A DNA stretch of 8,240 bases from Gemmatimonadota bacterium (GTDB taxonomy: Bacteria; Gemmatimonadota; Gemmatimonadetes; Gemmatimonadales; GWC2-71-9): the NCBI GenBank assembly GCA_003220855.1, contig QHTP01000060.1, forward strand, positions 1-8,240, given 5' to 3'. Both the position numbers and the translations under genes were made by a program. This document shows, piece after piece, positions 1-6,370 of this stretch. Every line of letters begins with the position of its first letter. Position 1 is the first letter of the stretch. The notes under the pieces are model-generated. The model made no database searches, was not told the DNA's origin, and saw only the letters and a program-made list of their open reading frames with translations.

Positions 1-190
1 CTTCGCCGGGGAGCATGTCACGGCGGGCACCATCCTCGTGAAGCAGCGGGGGACCAAGTTCCATCCCGGTCTGAACGTGCGGCGCGGCTCCGACGACACG
101 CTCTTCACGGTCGTCGACGGCCAGGTGCGCTTCGAGCACAAGAACAAGAAGCGGTACCAGGTAAGCGTTTATCCAAGGACAGACGGGTAG
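1..190 (+). CDS. rpmA: 50S ribosomal protein L27, 3' part (5' end outside the window)
   Basis: Reading from base 2, the frame gives 62 residues and stops at TAG 188-190. They match the C-terminal two-thirds of bacterial L27: FAGEHVTAGTILVKQRGTKF, then HPGLNV, DDTLFTVVDG and VRFEHKNKKR. L27 is a small basic protein of the large ribosomal subunit near the peptidyl-transferase centre. About 20 N-terminal residues are missing because the window starts inside the gene. L27 proteins usually end soon after the VSVYP motif. Here four further residues (RTDG) follow, and they are encoded by the start of an octamer repeat that also supplies the stop codon. The usual downstream partner obg/cgtA does not follow; a hairpin and a convergent gene do. 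Identification is firm. The short repeat-encoded tail is a direct observation. Confidence 0.95.
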   Translation, partial: FAGEHVTAGTILVKQRGTKFHPGLNVRRGSDDTLFTVVDGQVRFEHKNKKRYQVSVYPRTDG

Positions 191-208
191 ACGGCGAGAC
201 GGACAGCG
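177..208 (+). repeat. Imperfect tandem octamer array, consensus GGNNAGAC (4 units)
   Basis: Four consecutive 8-bp units lie at 177-184, 185-192, 193-200 and 201-208. Three fit GGNNAGAC exactly, and the last ends in GCG instead of GAC. The array starts inside the last codons of rpmA and contains its TAG stop (188-190). The 14-mer AGACGGGTAGACGG at 181-194 has exact reverse complements in the array at 271-294, so the two arrays can form the outer stem of a nested hairpin. Confidence 0.8.
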
Positions 209-218
209 GTGGGTAGGT

Positions 219-252
219 ACAGTGGCCAGGAAATCCCACTCCTGGCCACTGT
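219..252. terminator. Perfect 13-bp inverted repeat between convergent genes; likely bidirectional terminator
   Basis: The arms are ACAGTGGCCAGGA (219-231) and TCCTGGCCACTGT (240-252), with an 8-nt loop at 232-239 and no mismatch. It sits between the 3' ends of rpmA (+) and the amidohydrolase operon (-), where a shared terminator is expected. Neither side has a real T-run: only CATTTCCT follows on the + strand, and nothing T-rich follows on the - strand. It is therefore not a textbook intrinsic terminator. It could instead protect mRNA 3' ends or be the core of a palindromic repeat element. Confidence 0.65.
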
Positions 253-270
253 CATTTCCTACGCGCCACT

Positions 271-294
271 ACCCGTCTACCCGTCTACCCGTCT
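271..294 (-). repeat. Tandem octamer array ACCCGTCT x3 (exact), inverted relative to 177-208
   Basis: Three identical copies of ACCCGTCT occupy 271-278, 279-286 and 287-294. On the - strand each reads AGACGGGT, the same unit as in the array on the other side of the hairpin. The TAG stop of the minus-strand amidohydrolase (293-295) overlaps the last copy. Exact identity of the three copies suggests recent expansion by slippage, which is an inference. Confidence 0.85.
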
Positions 295-1501
295 AGTACT
301 TGACTGGCAGTTTCCGATACCGCTCCAGCAGCTCCGTCTGCCGGCTCTTCAGGGGAATCTCCTTCCCGCGGATCAACACGTGCTCCACCCCGGTCGTGAA
401 CTCGAACGGATCGCCCGACCACACCACGACGTTGGCGACCTTGCCGGCCTCGAGCGAGCCGTAGCGATCGGCCACGCCGAAGATTTCGGCCGGGGACAGC
501 GTGACCGCGCGCAGCGCCTGCTCCCAGCTCATGCCGTAGGCCACCGCGTTGCCGGCTTCCTGGCGCAGATTGCGGGAGTTGTGCGTGTCGGTCTCCATCA
601 GGGCGACTTTCACGCCGGCCTTGGCGAGCAGGGCGGCATTCTCGTACCGCACGCCGAGCGCGTCGTACGACGGGATGTTGTCGAGCGGCTCGACCAAGGC
701 GGGCACGCTCGCCCCGGCGATCTCGCCGGCGATCTGCCACGCCTCCTGCGCGCCCGCGAGCACCAGCTTCAGCTTGAACTCCCGCGCCAGTCGCAACGCC
801 GTCGCGATGTCGCTGCGCCGGTTGGCGTACGCGATCAGGGGCTCCTGGCCGTGCAGCACCGGCAGCAGGGCTTCGAGATCCGCCGCGGAGGCCGACAGGG
901 GTCGCAGCTGCGCGCGCCCGAAGTCGGCGCGGCGGCGCTCGTACTCCAGTGCGTCGCGGAACACCCGCCGCACGCGCTCCACCAGCGCCGCGCGCGAGCC
1001 CCCCGCGAAATCCTTCCCCGTCTCAGAGTCGTTCAGGACGACGCCGACCGGCGACTTGACGAGCATCTCCTCGATCGTGTTGCCGGCGAGATCGATGAGC
1101 ACCGCCTGGCCGCTCACGAGGTTCCCCGCCGGCACGGCGAGCACGGTCGTGACGCCCTCGATTCGGGTCACGGAGATGACGACGGACGCAGGATTGATCC
1201 CTTCCGCCACGTTGAAGGAAGCGGCGATGGTGTCGCCCTTGAGCAGGGCCTCGCGCGTCCCCGCCACGGCGCCGATTTCGACCAGGCCCATCTGTCCGGC
1301 GCCGTCGATGAGGCCCGGCGTCACCCACTTTCCAGTCGCGTCGATGCGGGCGGCATCGGGCGGCACGGCCACGCCCGTGCCGACCGCCGCGATCTTGCCG
1401 TCGCGGATCAGGACCGTCGCGTCGGCGATCTTGGGCCCGGAGACCGGATACACGGTGCCCCCGGTGATCGCGATCGTCTGGGCGAGCAGGAACGCGATCA
1501 T
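293..1501 (-). CDS. Amidohydrolase-fold protein lacking metal ligands (probable pseudoenzyme partner)
   Basis: A 402-residue amidohydrolase-family protein. The N-terminal beta-sandwich part (about 9-60; ITGGTVYPVSG, VLIRDGKIAAVG) leads to GKWVTPGLID (58-66), and the C-terminal part carries GSLEAGKVANVVVWSGDPF (348-366). Both are hallmarks of the superfamily and are shared with the preceding gene. The metal HxH that should follow GLID is replaced: the stretch reads D66-G-A-G-Q70. There is no histidine at all between residues 218 and 306, where the barrel His ligands should be, and the SDD site of the paralogue aligns with ETDT (303-306). It is therefore probably not a metal hydrolase. The ATG overlaps the TGA of the upstream gene (ATGA, 1498-1501) and has a strong GGAGG at 1510-1514, 8 nt away, so this start is well supported. 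The leader MIAFLLAQ is too short for a normal signal peptide. It is the last gene of the operon. It may act with the active paralogue; alternatively it binds a ligand or has its own chemistry. Confidence 0.88.
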   Translation of the reverse strand: MIAFLLAQTIAITGGTVYPVSGPKIADATVLIRDGKIAAVGTGVAVPPDAARIDATGKWVTPGLIDGAGQMGLVEIGAVAGTREALLKGDTIAASFNVAEGINPASVVISVTRIEGVTTVLAVPAGNLVSGQAVLIDLAGNTIEEMLVKSPVGVVLNDSETGKDFAGGSRAALVERVRRVFRDALEYERRRADFGRAQLRPLSASAADLEALLPVLHGQEPLIAYANRRSDIATALRLAREFKLKLVLAGAQEAWQIAGEIAGASVPALVEPLDNIPSYDALGVRYENAALLAKAGVKVALMETDTHNSRNLRQEAGNAVAYGMSWEQALRAVTLSPAEIFGVADRYGSLEAGKVANVVVWSGDPFEFTTGVEHVLIRGKEIPLKSRQTELLERYRKLPVKY

Positions 1502-2949
1502 CGGTCGTTCCTCCCCCCGGCGGCCGGCGTCTGGCCGAGCTGGAAGTCGGTGCGGGGCTGGTGAGCGGGGTCGTTCCGGTCGTACACAAGCCAGCCGTCG
1601 TTGTAGACCTGGATCGCCCGTGAGTAGACGGAGAAGGGGTCGCCCGACCAGACGACCACGTCGGCGATCTTGCCCGGCTCGAGAGTCCCGATGAGCGAAT
1701 CGAGGCCCAGCGCCCAGGCGGGGTTCGCTGTGACCCAGCGAATCGCCTGGTCGCGCGTGACCGGGATGCCGGCGCGCACGCCGGCGTACATCGCCTTCGC
1801 CGCTTCCTGATTGAGGCGCTGGATCCCGCTCGGATCGTCCGAGTGAATGTTGACGCGCACGCCGGCCTGCTGAAGCAACGCGGCGTTCTCCTTGATCCCG
1901 TCCATCGCCTCTTCCTTGAACCCCCACCAGTCCGCCCACACCGCCGCCCCTGTGCCCGCCGCCGCCAGCAGGTCGCGGATCTTGTACGCCTCCACGGCGT
2001 GATGGAACGAGCGGATGCGGAATCCGAACTCGCGGCCGAGGTCGAGCATGTTGGCCATTTCATCGGCGCGGTAGCAGTGATTCTGGACGTAGATGTCTCC
2101 GCGCAGCACCTCGGCCAGCGATTCGAGCCGCAAGTTGCGATCGGGAGGATCGCCCTGGTGATCCTTGTTCCACTTATCCCACTTGCGGCGATAGGCCTCG
2201 GCCTGGATGTACGCCCCGCGGTAGCCCGCCATGTTGCCCATGCGCGTGGACGGCCCGCCCTTCTGCCCGTACACGCGTTTGGGATTCTCTCCGCAGGCCA
2301 TCTTCAACCCGTAACGCGCCCCGGGAAACTTCATCTCCTGGACGGTGCGAGCAGGGATGAGCTTCAGGATCGCGCTCCGGCCGCCGATCAGATTGGCCGA
2401 GCCGGGGAGCGCCTGAATGGTCGTGATGCCCCCCGCGATCGCCAGGGGGATTTGCGGGTCCTGCGGCCAGAACGAGTGCTCGGCCCACACCTCGGCCGTT
2501 ACCGGATTCGTCGCCTCGTTGCCGTCGGACTCGGCGTCGGTGCCGGGCGCGGCGTACACGCCCAGGTGCGAGTGCTCGTCGATTAGACCGGGCGTCACGA
2601 ATTTCCCCGTGCCGTCCACCACCACCGCGTCGGCGGGGGCGTCGACTTTGGCGCCCACGGCGACGATGCGACCGTCCTTGAGGAGAATCGACCCGCTCGC
2701 GATCTCCTGGCCCGTGGCCGTCATGATCGTCGCATTGCGGATCAACACCGGCGGATTAGGATGCCGCTGGTAGGTCGACGCGTACTGCGGACGATCCACG
2801 CTGCTGGACTCGCCAGCCGCCGGCTTGGTCGGCGCCGGGGCCTGCGCGGGAGTGGGTGCCGGGCCCCCCTCTCGGGCCGGCCGGGCCGCTCCGGTCGCGC
2901 AGCCGCTCGTCATGATGACGGCGAGCAGCAGAAGCCACATGTGCCGCAT
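1498..2949 (-). CDS. Secreted amidohydrolase with intact metal site, probable lipoprotein
   Basis: A 483-residue amidohydrolase-superfamily enzyme, predicted to hydrolyse an amide or other C-N bond; the substrate is unknown. The leader is MRHMWLLLLAVIMTSGC with a candidate lipobox TSGC (Cys17; Thr at -3 is not ideal). A Pro/Ala-rich linker (about 18-45) follows, so it is probably anchored in the envelope. Visible metal ligands are H126-x-H128 in GLIDEHSHLG, H291 in QNHCYR, H316/H317 in SFHHAVE, and the Asp of IHSDD (D371). GTLEPGKIADVVVWSGDPF (421-439) closes the fold. Length fits secreted members of the family. The start at 2949 has GGAGG at 2959-2963 (9-nt spacer), 20 nt after the M16 partner gene ends. 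Its stop overlaps the start of the metal-less paralogue by 4 nt, implying translational coupling. Prolidase-like or imidazolonepropionase-like assignments are possible but not decidable here. Confidence 0.9.
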   Translation of the reverse strand: MRHMWLLLLAVIMTSGCATGAARPAREGGPAPTPAQAPAPTKPAAGESSSVDRPQYASTYQRHPNPPVLIRNATIMTATGQEIASGSILLKDGRIVAVGAKVDAPADAVVVDGTGKFVTPGLIDEHSHLGVYAAPGTDAESDGNEATNPVTAEVWAEHSFWPQDPQIPLAIAGGITTIQALPGSANLIGGRSAILKLIPARTVQEMKFPGARYGLKMACGENPKRVYGQKGGPSTRMGNMAGYRGAYIQAEAYRRKWDKWNKDHQGDPPDRNLRLESLAEVLRGDIYVQNHCYRADEMANMLDLGREFGFRIRSFHHAVEAYKIRDLLAAAGTGAAVWADWWGFKEEAMDGIKENAALLQQAGVRVNIHSDDPSGIQRLNQEAAKAMYAGVRAGIPVTRDQAIRWVTANPAWALGLDSLIGTLEPGKIADVVVWSGDPFSVYSRAIQVYNDGWLVYDRNDPAHQPRTDFQLGQTPAAGGRNDR

Positions 2950-2969
2950 GCTCGATGTCCTCCGTTTCG

Positions 2970-4964
2970 CTACTTCACGAGCTCGATGACCGCCGGTTGC
3001 CCGACGAATTCCTGCTTCACGACGCGGTGAGGCGAGTCGACACTCACGTACGTGAACACGGCGAGTCGGACTGTCTGGCCCGGGGCGAGCACCAGCGCCG
3101 ATCCGACGAGCGGCGCCACGTTCTCGTCCACGATCCCCGGAGGCACGGCCGTGTCCACCGGGAATTGCTGGACGGTCCCGTCGGGCTGGGGCACGAGGTT
3201 GTTGCCTTTCACCCGCCCCCCGGCATAGACCAAGTGGCCTTCCACCTTCGTCCCCTGACGAATCATGACCTGGTCGAGCCGGCGCGCAGCGGCATCCGCA
3301 GCGGAAAACACCACGGTGGTCCGCTGGTCGAACATCCCGTTCCCCATCCCCGCGTGCTCGGAGTAGACGACCGAGTCGCCCACGTGCGTGATGTCCGCGA
3401 CGGCAAACCCCAGCGGCCTCCCCTGGACCACCACTTGCGAGCTGTCGGTGCGGGATTCAAGCTGACGTGGGTCGAGCGTGAGGGGCGCCGCGGGCGGATT
3501 GAGATCGTCGGGCGTGAGCGCCTTGCCGTCGACGTCCACGATGCGCACGGGGGCGATGGCCTTGAGCCGGTCGTACAGCTTGGCCCCGTCGCCGACGACG
3601 ACGATGGCGAGCGCGCTGCGCCGGAACAGCCGTGCCGCCGCGGCTCGGCCCTGAAGCGCCGTGACCGCGCTCAGACGCTCCCGGTACAGGCGCAGGTAGT
3701 CGTCCCCCAACCCGAGGAGCTTGGCGTTCGCCACCTGGCTCGCGATCTGGCTCGGCGTCTCGATGGTGAGCGGAAACGAGCCGACCAGAAAGCCCTTCGC
3801 CGCCGTCAGCTCCGAATCGGGAATCACTTCGGTCCGTATGCGGTCGATCTGATGCAGCAGCTCGACCAGCGCGCTGTCCGCCACGTCGGTGCGGACCTCG
3901 GCGGTCGCCTGCCAGTAGCCCAGTCCGCGGTACCGGCGGAGCGAGGCATACGCGCCGTACGTCCAGCTTTTCTGCTCGCGCAGGATCAGGAACAGCCGCG
4001 AGTCCGCCCCGCCGCCCAGCACCTGCGCGGCGACGCGCCCGGCGTAATAGACCGGGTCGGTCGGCAGGATCGTGGGGTTGCCGGCGACGATGTTGGCCTG
4101 CGCCGAGCCCGGCCGGTGCACGAGCAGGATGTCGGGCGCCACGCGCGTGACGGGAGCGGGCAGGGCGGGGCCGGCGGGCGGTGTTCCGCGCCAGCCCGCG
4201 AACGCCTTGGCGACGAGGTCTCGCACCTGCGTGTCGGTCACGTCCCCGGCCACCACGAGCAGCGCGCCGCCCGGCCGCAGGCGCTCGCGGGCGAACTGCG
4301 TCACGTCTTCCGCCGTGACGGCGCGGTAACTGTCGCGCGTCGGGCTCCGTCCATAAGGATTGCGACCGTAGATCTCGCGCGCGAAGACGCGCTGCGCGAG
4401 GGCGCCGGGCTGCGACAGCTGGAGCGCGAGCGCCGAGAGCGAGCGCGTCCGGGCCAGCTCGAGCTCGCTGGTCGGGAACGTCGAGTGCAACGTCACGTCG
4501 CCCAGCAGGTCGAACACGAGCTCGACCTGGTCGCTCAGGGCGTCGACCGAGATCGTGAGGAAGTCCTCTGCCGAGCTCGCCGACAGATGCCCACCCACTC
4601 CCTCGATGGTCGCGGCGATCTGCTCCGCGGTGCGCGTCGGCGTACCCTTGGAGAGGAGCTCCGCCGTCAGCTCGGAGAGGCCCTCCTTGCCGGCCGGGTC
4701 GTAGATGGCCCCCGCCCGGAACGCGAGACTCACGGACACGACAGGCTGGTCGTGGTGCTCGATCACGACGAGGGCGAGCCCGTTGGGGAGCGTCGCCTCT
4801 TTGAACGGCGGGAAGTGAACGGGCGCGAGTCGTGTGGCCTTGGGCGGAGTCGTCGGGAATGCCTGGCCGGACAGCCGGACGGCCGGACTGCCGGACAGGA
4901 GAACCCAGGCGGCCACCGCGACGACCGACCGCCCATCCGCCCGTCCGCCAGGCCCCCGGCTCAC
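2970..4964 (-). CDS. Non-catalytic M16 peptidase partner subunit with extra C-terminal domain
   Basis: A 664-residue M16-family protein (insulinase/processing-peptidase fold). The N-terminal half (about 55-270) starts with the typical ATLPNGLALVV. The zinc motif HxxEH is absent: the aligned residues are E98-L-T-A101-E102 in GLSELTAELL. The C-terminal half (about 275-480) keeps R329 and Y336 in LREQKSWTYGAY, the R/Y pair that the non-catalytic subunit contributes in heterodimeric M16B enzymes. Residues about 485-664 exceed the usual M16 length and resemble the secreted protein at 6371-7120. I chose GTG 4964, whose GTGA overlaps the stop of the catalytic subunit. It gives a good leader: basic residues at 3, 8 and 12, a hydrophobic core at about 13-24, and likely cleavage after GQA (35). 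A later GTG at 4916 is the alternative. Tandem octamers underlie the signal-peptide coding region. Predicted exported; works with the preceding gene product. Confidence 0.9.
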   Translation of the reverse strand: MSRGPGGRADGRSVVAVAAWVLLSGSPAVRLSGQAFPTTPPKATRLAPVHFPPFKEATLPNGLALVVIEHHDQPVVSVSLAFRAGAIYDPAGKEGLSELTAELLSKGTPTRTAEQIAATIEGVGGHLSASSAEDFLTISVDALSDQVELVFDLLGDVTLHSTFPTSELELARTRSLSALALQLSQPGALAQRVFAREIYGRNPYGRSPTRDSYRAVTAEDVTQFARERLRPGGALLVVAGDVTDTQVRDLVAKAFAGWRGTPPAGPALPAPVTRVAPDILLVHRPGSAQANIVAGNPTILPTDPVYYAGRVAAQVLGGGADSRLFLILREQKSWTYGAYASLRRYRGLGYWQATAEVRTDVADSALVELLHQIDRIRTEVIPDSELTAAKGFLVGSFPLTIETPSQIASQVANAKLLGLGDDYLRLYRERLSAVTALQGRAAAARLFRRSALAIVVVGDGAKLYDRLKAIAPVRIVDVDGKALTPDDLNPPAAPLTLDPRQLESRTDSSQVVVQGRPLGFAVADITHVGDSVVYSEHAGMGNGMFDQRTTVVFSAADAAARRLDQVMIRQGTKVEGHLVYAGGRVKGNNLVPQPDGTVQQFPVDTAVPPGIVDENVAPLVGSALVLAPGQTVRLAVFTYVSVDSPHRVVKQEFVGQPAVIELVK
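4866..4897. repeat. Tandem octamer array GCCGGACN x4 inside the M16 partner's leader region
   Basis: Four 8-bp units at 4866-4873, 4874-4881, 4882-4889 and 4890-4897 differ only at the last base (A, G, T, A). They encode residues about 23-33 of the non-catalytic M16 protein, at the end of the signal peptide. Because 8 is not a multiple of 3, each unit is read in a different frame. The repetition is therefore a DNA-level feature, not a protein repeat. Confidence 0.8.
4926..4949 (-). repeat. Second octamer array in the same leader, consensus GGCGGNNG x3 on the - strand
   Basis: On the - strand three units follow one another, each GGCGGNNG: 4949-4942, 4941-4934 and 4933-4926. They encode residues about 6-13 of the non-catalytic M16 protein. 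G-rich units lie on opposite strands on the two sides of 4898-4925, the same inverted arrangement as around the terminator at 177-294. The units differ too much to form a perfect stem. Confidence 0.65.
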
Positions 4965-6334
4965 TGCGCGACCCCGCTCGCCGCGGGCTTCACGATGATC
5001 ACCAGGGCGTTCGCCGGGTCGAGATACTTGGCCGCGACGCGCCGGATGTCGTCGGCGGTGACGGCGAGGAAGCGGTCCAGGTCGCTGTTGATCTCGGGCA
5101 GGGACGCGTGGAACATGTCGTAGTGATGCAGCTCCTCCGCCTTGCCGAGCGTGGTCTCGCGCCCGTGAATGAACCCGGCGCGGAACACGTTCTTCGCCTT
5201 CGTGAGCTCCTCGCTCGTGACGCCGGTCGCCCGCATGCTGTCGAGCTGCGCCGAGAGCAGCGTATCGAGCTTGAGCGGATCGACGCCCTGGTTGGCGATG
5301 GCCAGCGCCAGCAGGACGCCGGGCCCGCGCCGGGAATCGAACGGGTTCATCGCCACCTGCGTGCCGAGCGCCGCCTTCTCCCGCCGCACGACCGCCACGT
5401 TGAGCCGCGAGCTCTCGCCCTCTCCGAGAATCACATTGAGCAGCTCGAGCGCCGGCGTGTCCGGATCGGCGTGCGGCGGCACCCGGTAGATGTGAATCAC
5501 GGCCGGCAGGTTCGCGTGCGCGTCCGTGACCTCCCGCCGCGCCGCGCCGGGCGCGAGCCGGCTGACACAGCTCACGGGGGGCGGGTCCGGGTGTCGCGGA
5601 ATCTCGCTGAAGTACTGGTTCACGAAGCGGCGCAGCTCGAGCGGCCGGAAGTCGCCGACCACGACGAGCGTGGCGTTGTTCGGGGCGTAATTCGTGTCGA
5701 AGAAGGCCTGCACGTCGGACAGCTGCGCGGCGTTCAGGTCGTCGATCGATCCGATGACGGTGTGGGCATAGGCGAAGCACGCGGCGCTGTCGAATGGCCA
5801 GGTCATGCCGTCGATGAACGCCGGCGCATACGGCTGGTTGTCGACCCGCAGCCGGCGCTCCTCCTTCACCGTCTCACGCTGGTTGTGGAAGTTCTCGTCC
5901 GTGATGGCGAGCGAGCGCATGCGGTCCGCCTCGAGCCACAGCGCCAGATTCAAGCGGTTCGACGGGATGGTCTCGTAGTAGTTCGTGCGGTCCTCCGCGG
6001 TGCTGCCGTTCTCCGTGCCGCCGGCGCGCGAAATCAGCTGGAAGTGCTCGCCCTTCTTCACGTGGGCGGAGCCCTCGAACATCATGTGCTCGAACAGGTG
6101 CGCGAATCCCGAGCGACCCGCCCGCTCGTTGCGCGAGCCGCTGTTGTACCACACGTCCACCGACACGATCGGCGTCGAATGATCCTCGGAGTACAGGACG
6201 TGCAGGCCGTTCGGCAGCGTGAACGCCTCGTAGGAGATGCGGCCAGCCTGGGCCGCCAGCGCGGGAGCGAGCCCACCGCCGCAGCACAGCAATGCGCCCA
6301 GGACACCCACACCACGCGATCGGCCGCTACGCAT
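4961..6334 (-). CDS. Catalytic M16 zinc peptidase, secreted
   Basis: A 457-residue M16 metallopeptidase. The start FTLPNGLHVLYSEDHSTPIV (38-57) is typical of the family. The inverted zinc motif HxxEH is complete: H79-L-F-E82-H83, with E82 as catalytic base. The third ligand is Glu159 in VKEERR, 76 residues after H83, the expected spacing. Residues 1-30 form a signal peptide (R3, R6, R8; hydrophobic core; cleavage plausible after AQA30), so it is exported. I chose ATG 6334 over an in-frame TTG at 6364. The ATG has GGAG at 6340-6343 (5-nt spacer) and starts cleanly at the basic n-region, while the TTG version adds ten residues before the leader. The gene follows the secreted protein by 36 nt and overlaps the non-catalytic partner by 4 nt. 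In known M16B heterodimers both subunits form the closed chamber that cuts peptides, so the two genes probably encode one enzyme. Confidence 0.95.
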   Translation of the reverse strand: MRSGRSRGVGVLGALLCCGGGLAPALAAQAGRISYEAFTLPNGLHVLYSEDHSTPIVSVDVWYNSGSRNERAGRSGFAHLFEHMMFEGSAHVKKGEHFQLISRAGGTENGSTAEDRTNYYETIPSNRLNLALWLEADRMRSLAITDENFHNQRETVKEERRLRVDNQPYAPAFIDGMTWPFDSAACFAYAHTVIGSIDDLNAAQLSDVQAFFDTNYAPNNATLVVVGDFRPLELRRFVNQYFSEIPRHPDPPPVSCVSRLAPGAARREVTDAHANLPAVIHIYRVPPHADPDTPALELLNVILGEGESSRLNVAVVRREKAALGTQVAMNPFDSRRGPGVLLALAIANQGVDPLKLDTLLSAQLDSMRATGVTSEELTKAKNVFRAGFIHGRETTLGKAEELHHYDMFHASLPEINSDLDRFLAVTADDIRRVAAKYLDPANALVIIVKPAASGVAQ

Positions 6335-6370
6335 CGATGCTCCGTTGCAGGAAGGAAACCGCAAACCCGC

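Noticed and set aside
177..294. CRISPR-like array
   Set aside because: The units are 8 bp, directly abutting and without spacers, and they are inverted around a hairpin. This is not CRISPR.
209..1564. Long + strand open frame (451 codons) starting in the intergenic block
   Set aside because: It is antisense to the amidohydrolase with recognisable motifs, is Arg-rich and low in complexity, and starts inside the hairpin/repeat block.
1502..1939. Upstream extension of the last amidohydrolase frame (to 548 residues)
   Set aside because: It runs out of frame through the preceding amidohydrolase and is Arg-rich. ATG 1501 has a strong RBS and precedes the conserved fold.
2955..5123. Long + strand open frame (722 codons) antisense to the M16 partner
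   Set aside because: Its composition is Arg/His/Gly-rich with no domain motif, the pattern of an antisense frame in GC-rich DNA. The minus-strand frame carries clear M16 motifs.
4965..5780. N-terminal extension of the M16 partner frame (to 936 residues)
   Set aside because: It overlaps the catalytic M16 gene for over 800 bases with low-complexity Arg/Ala/Gly sequence. The GTG at 4964 gives a proper signal peptide and a coupled start.
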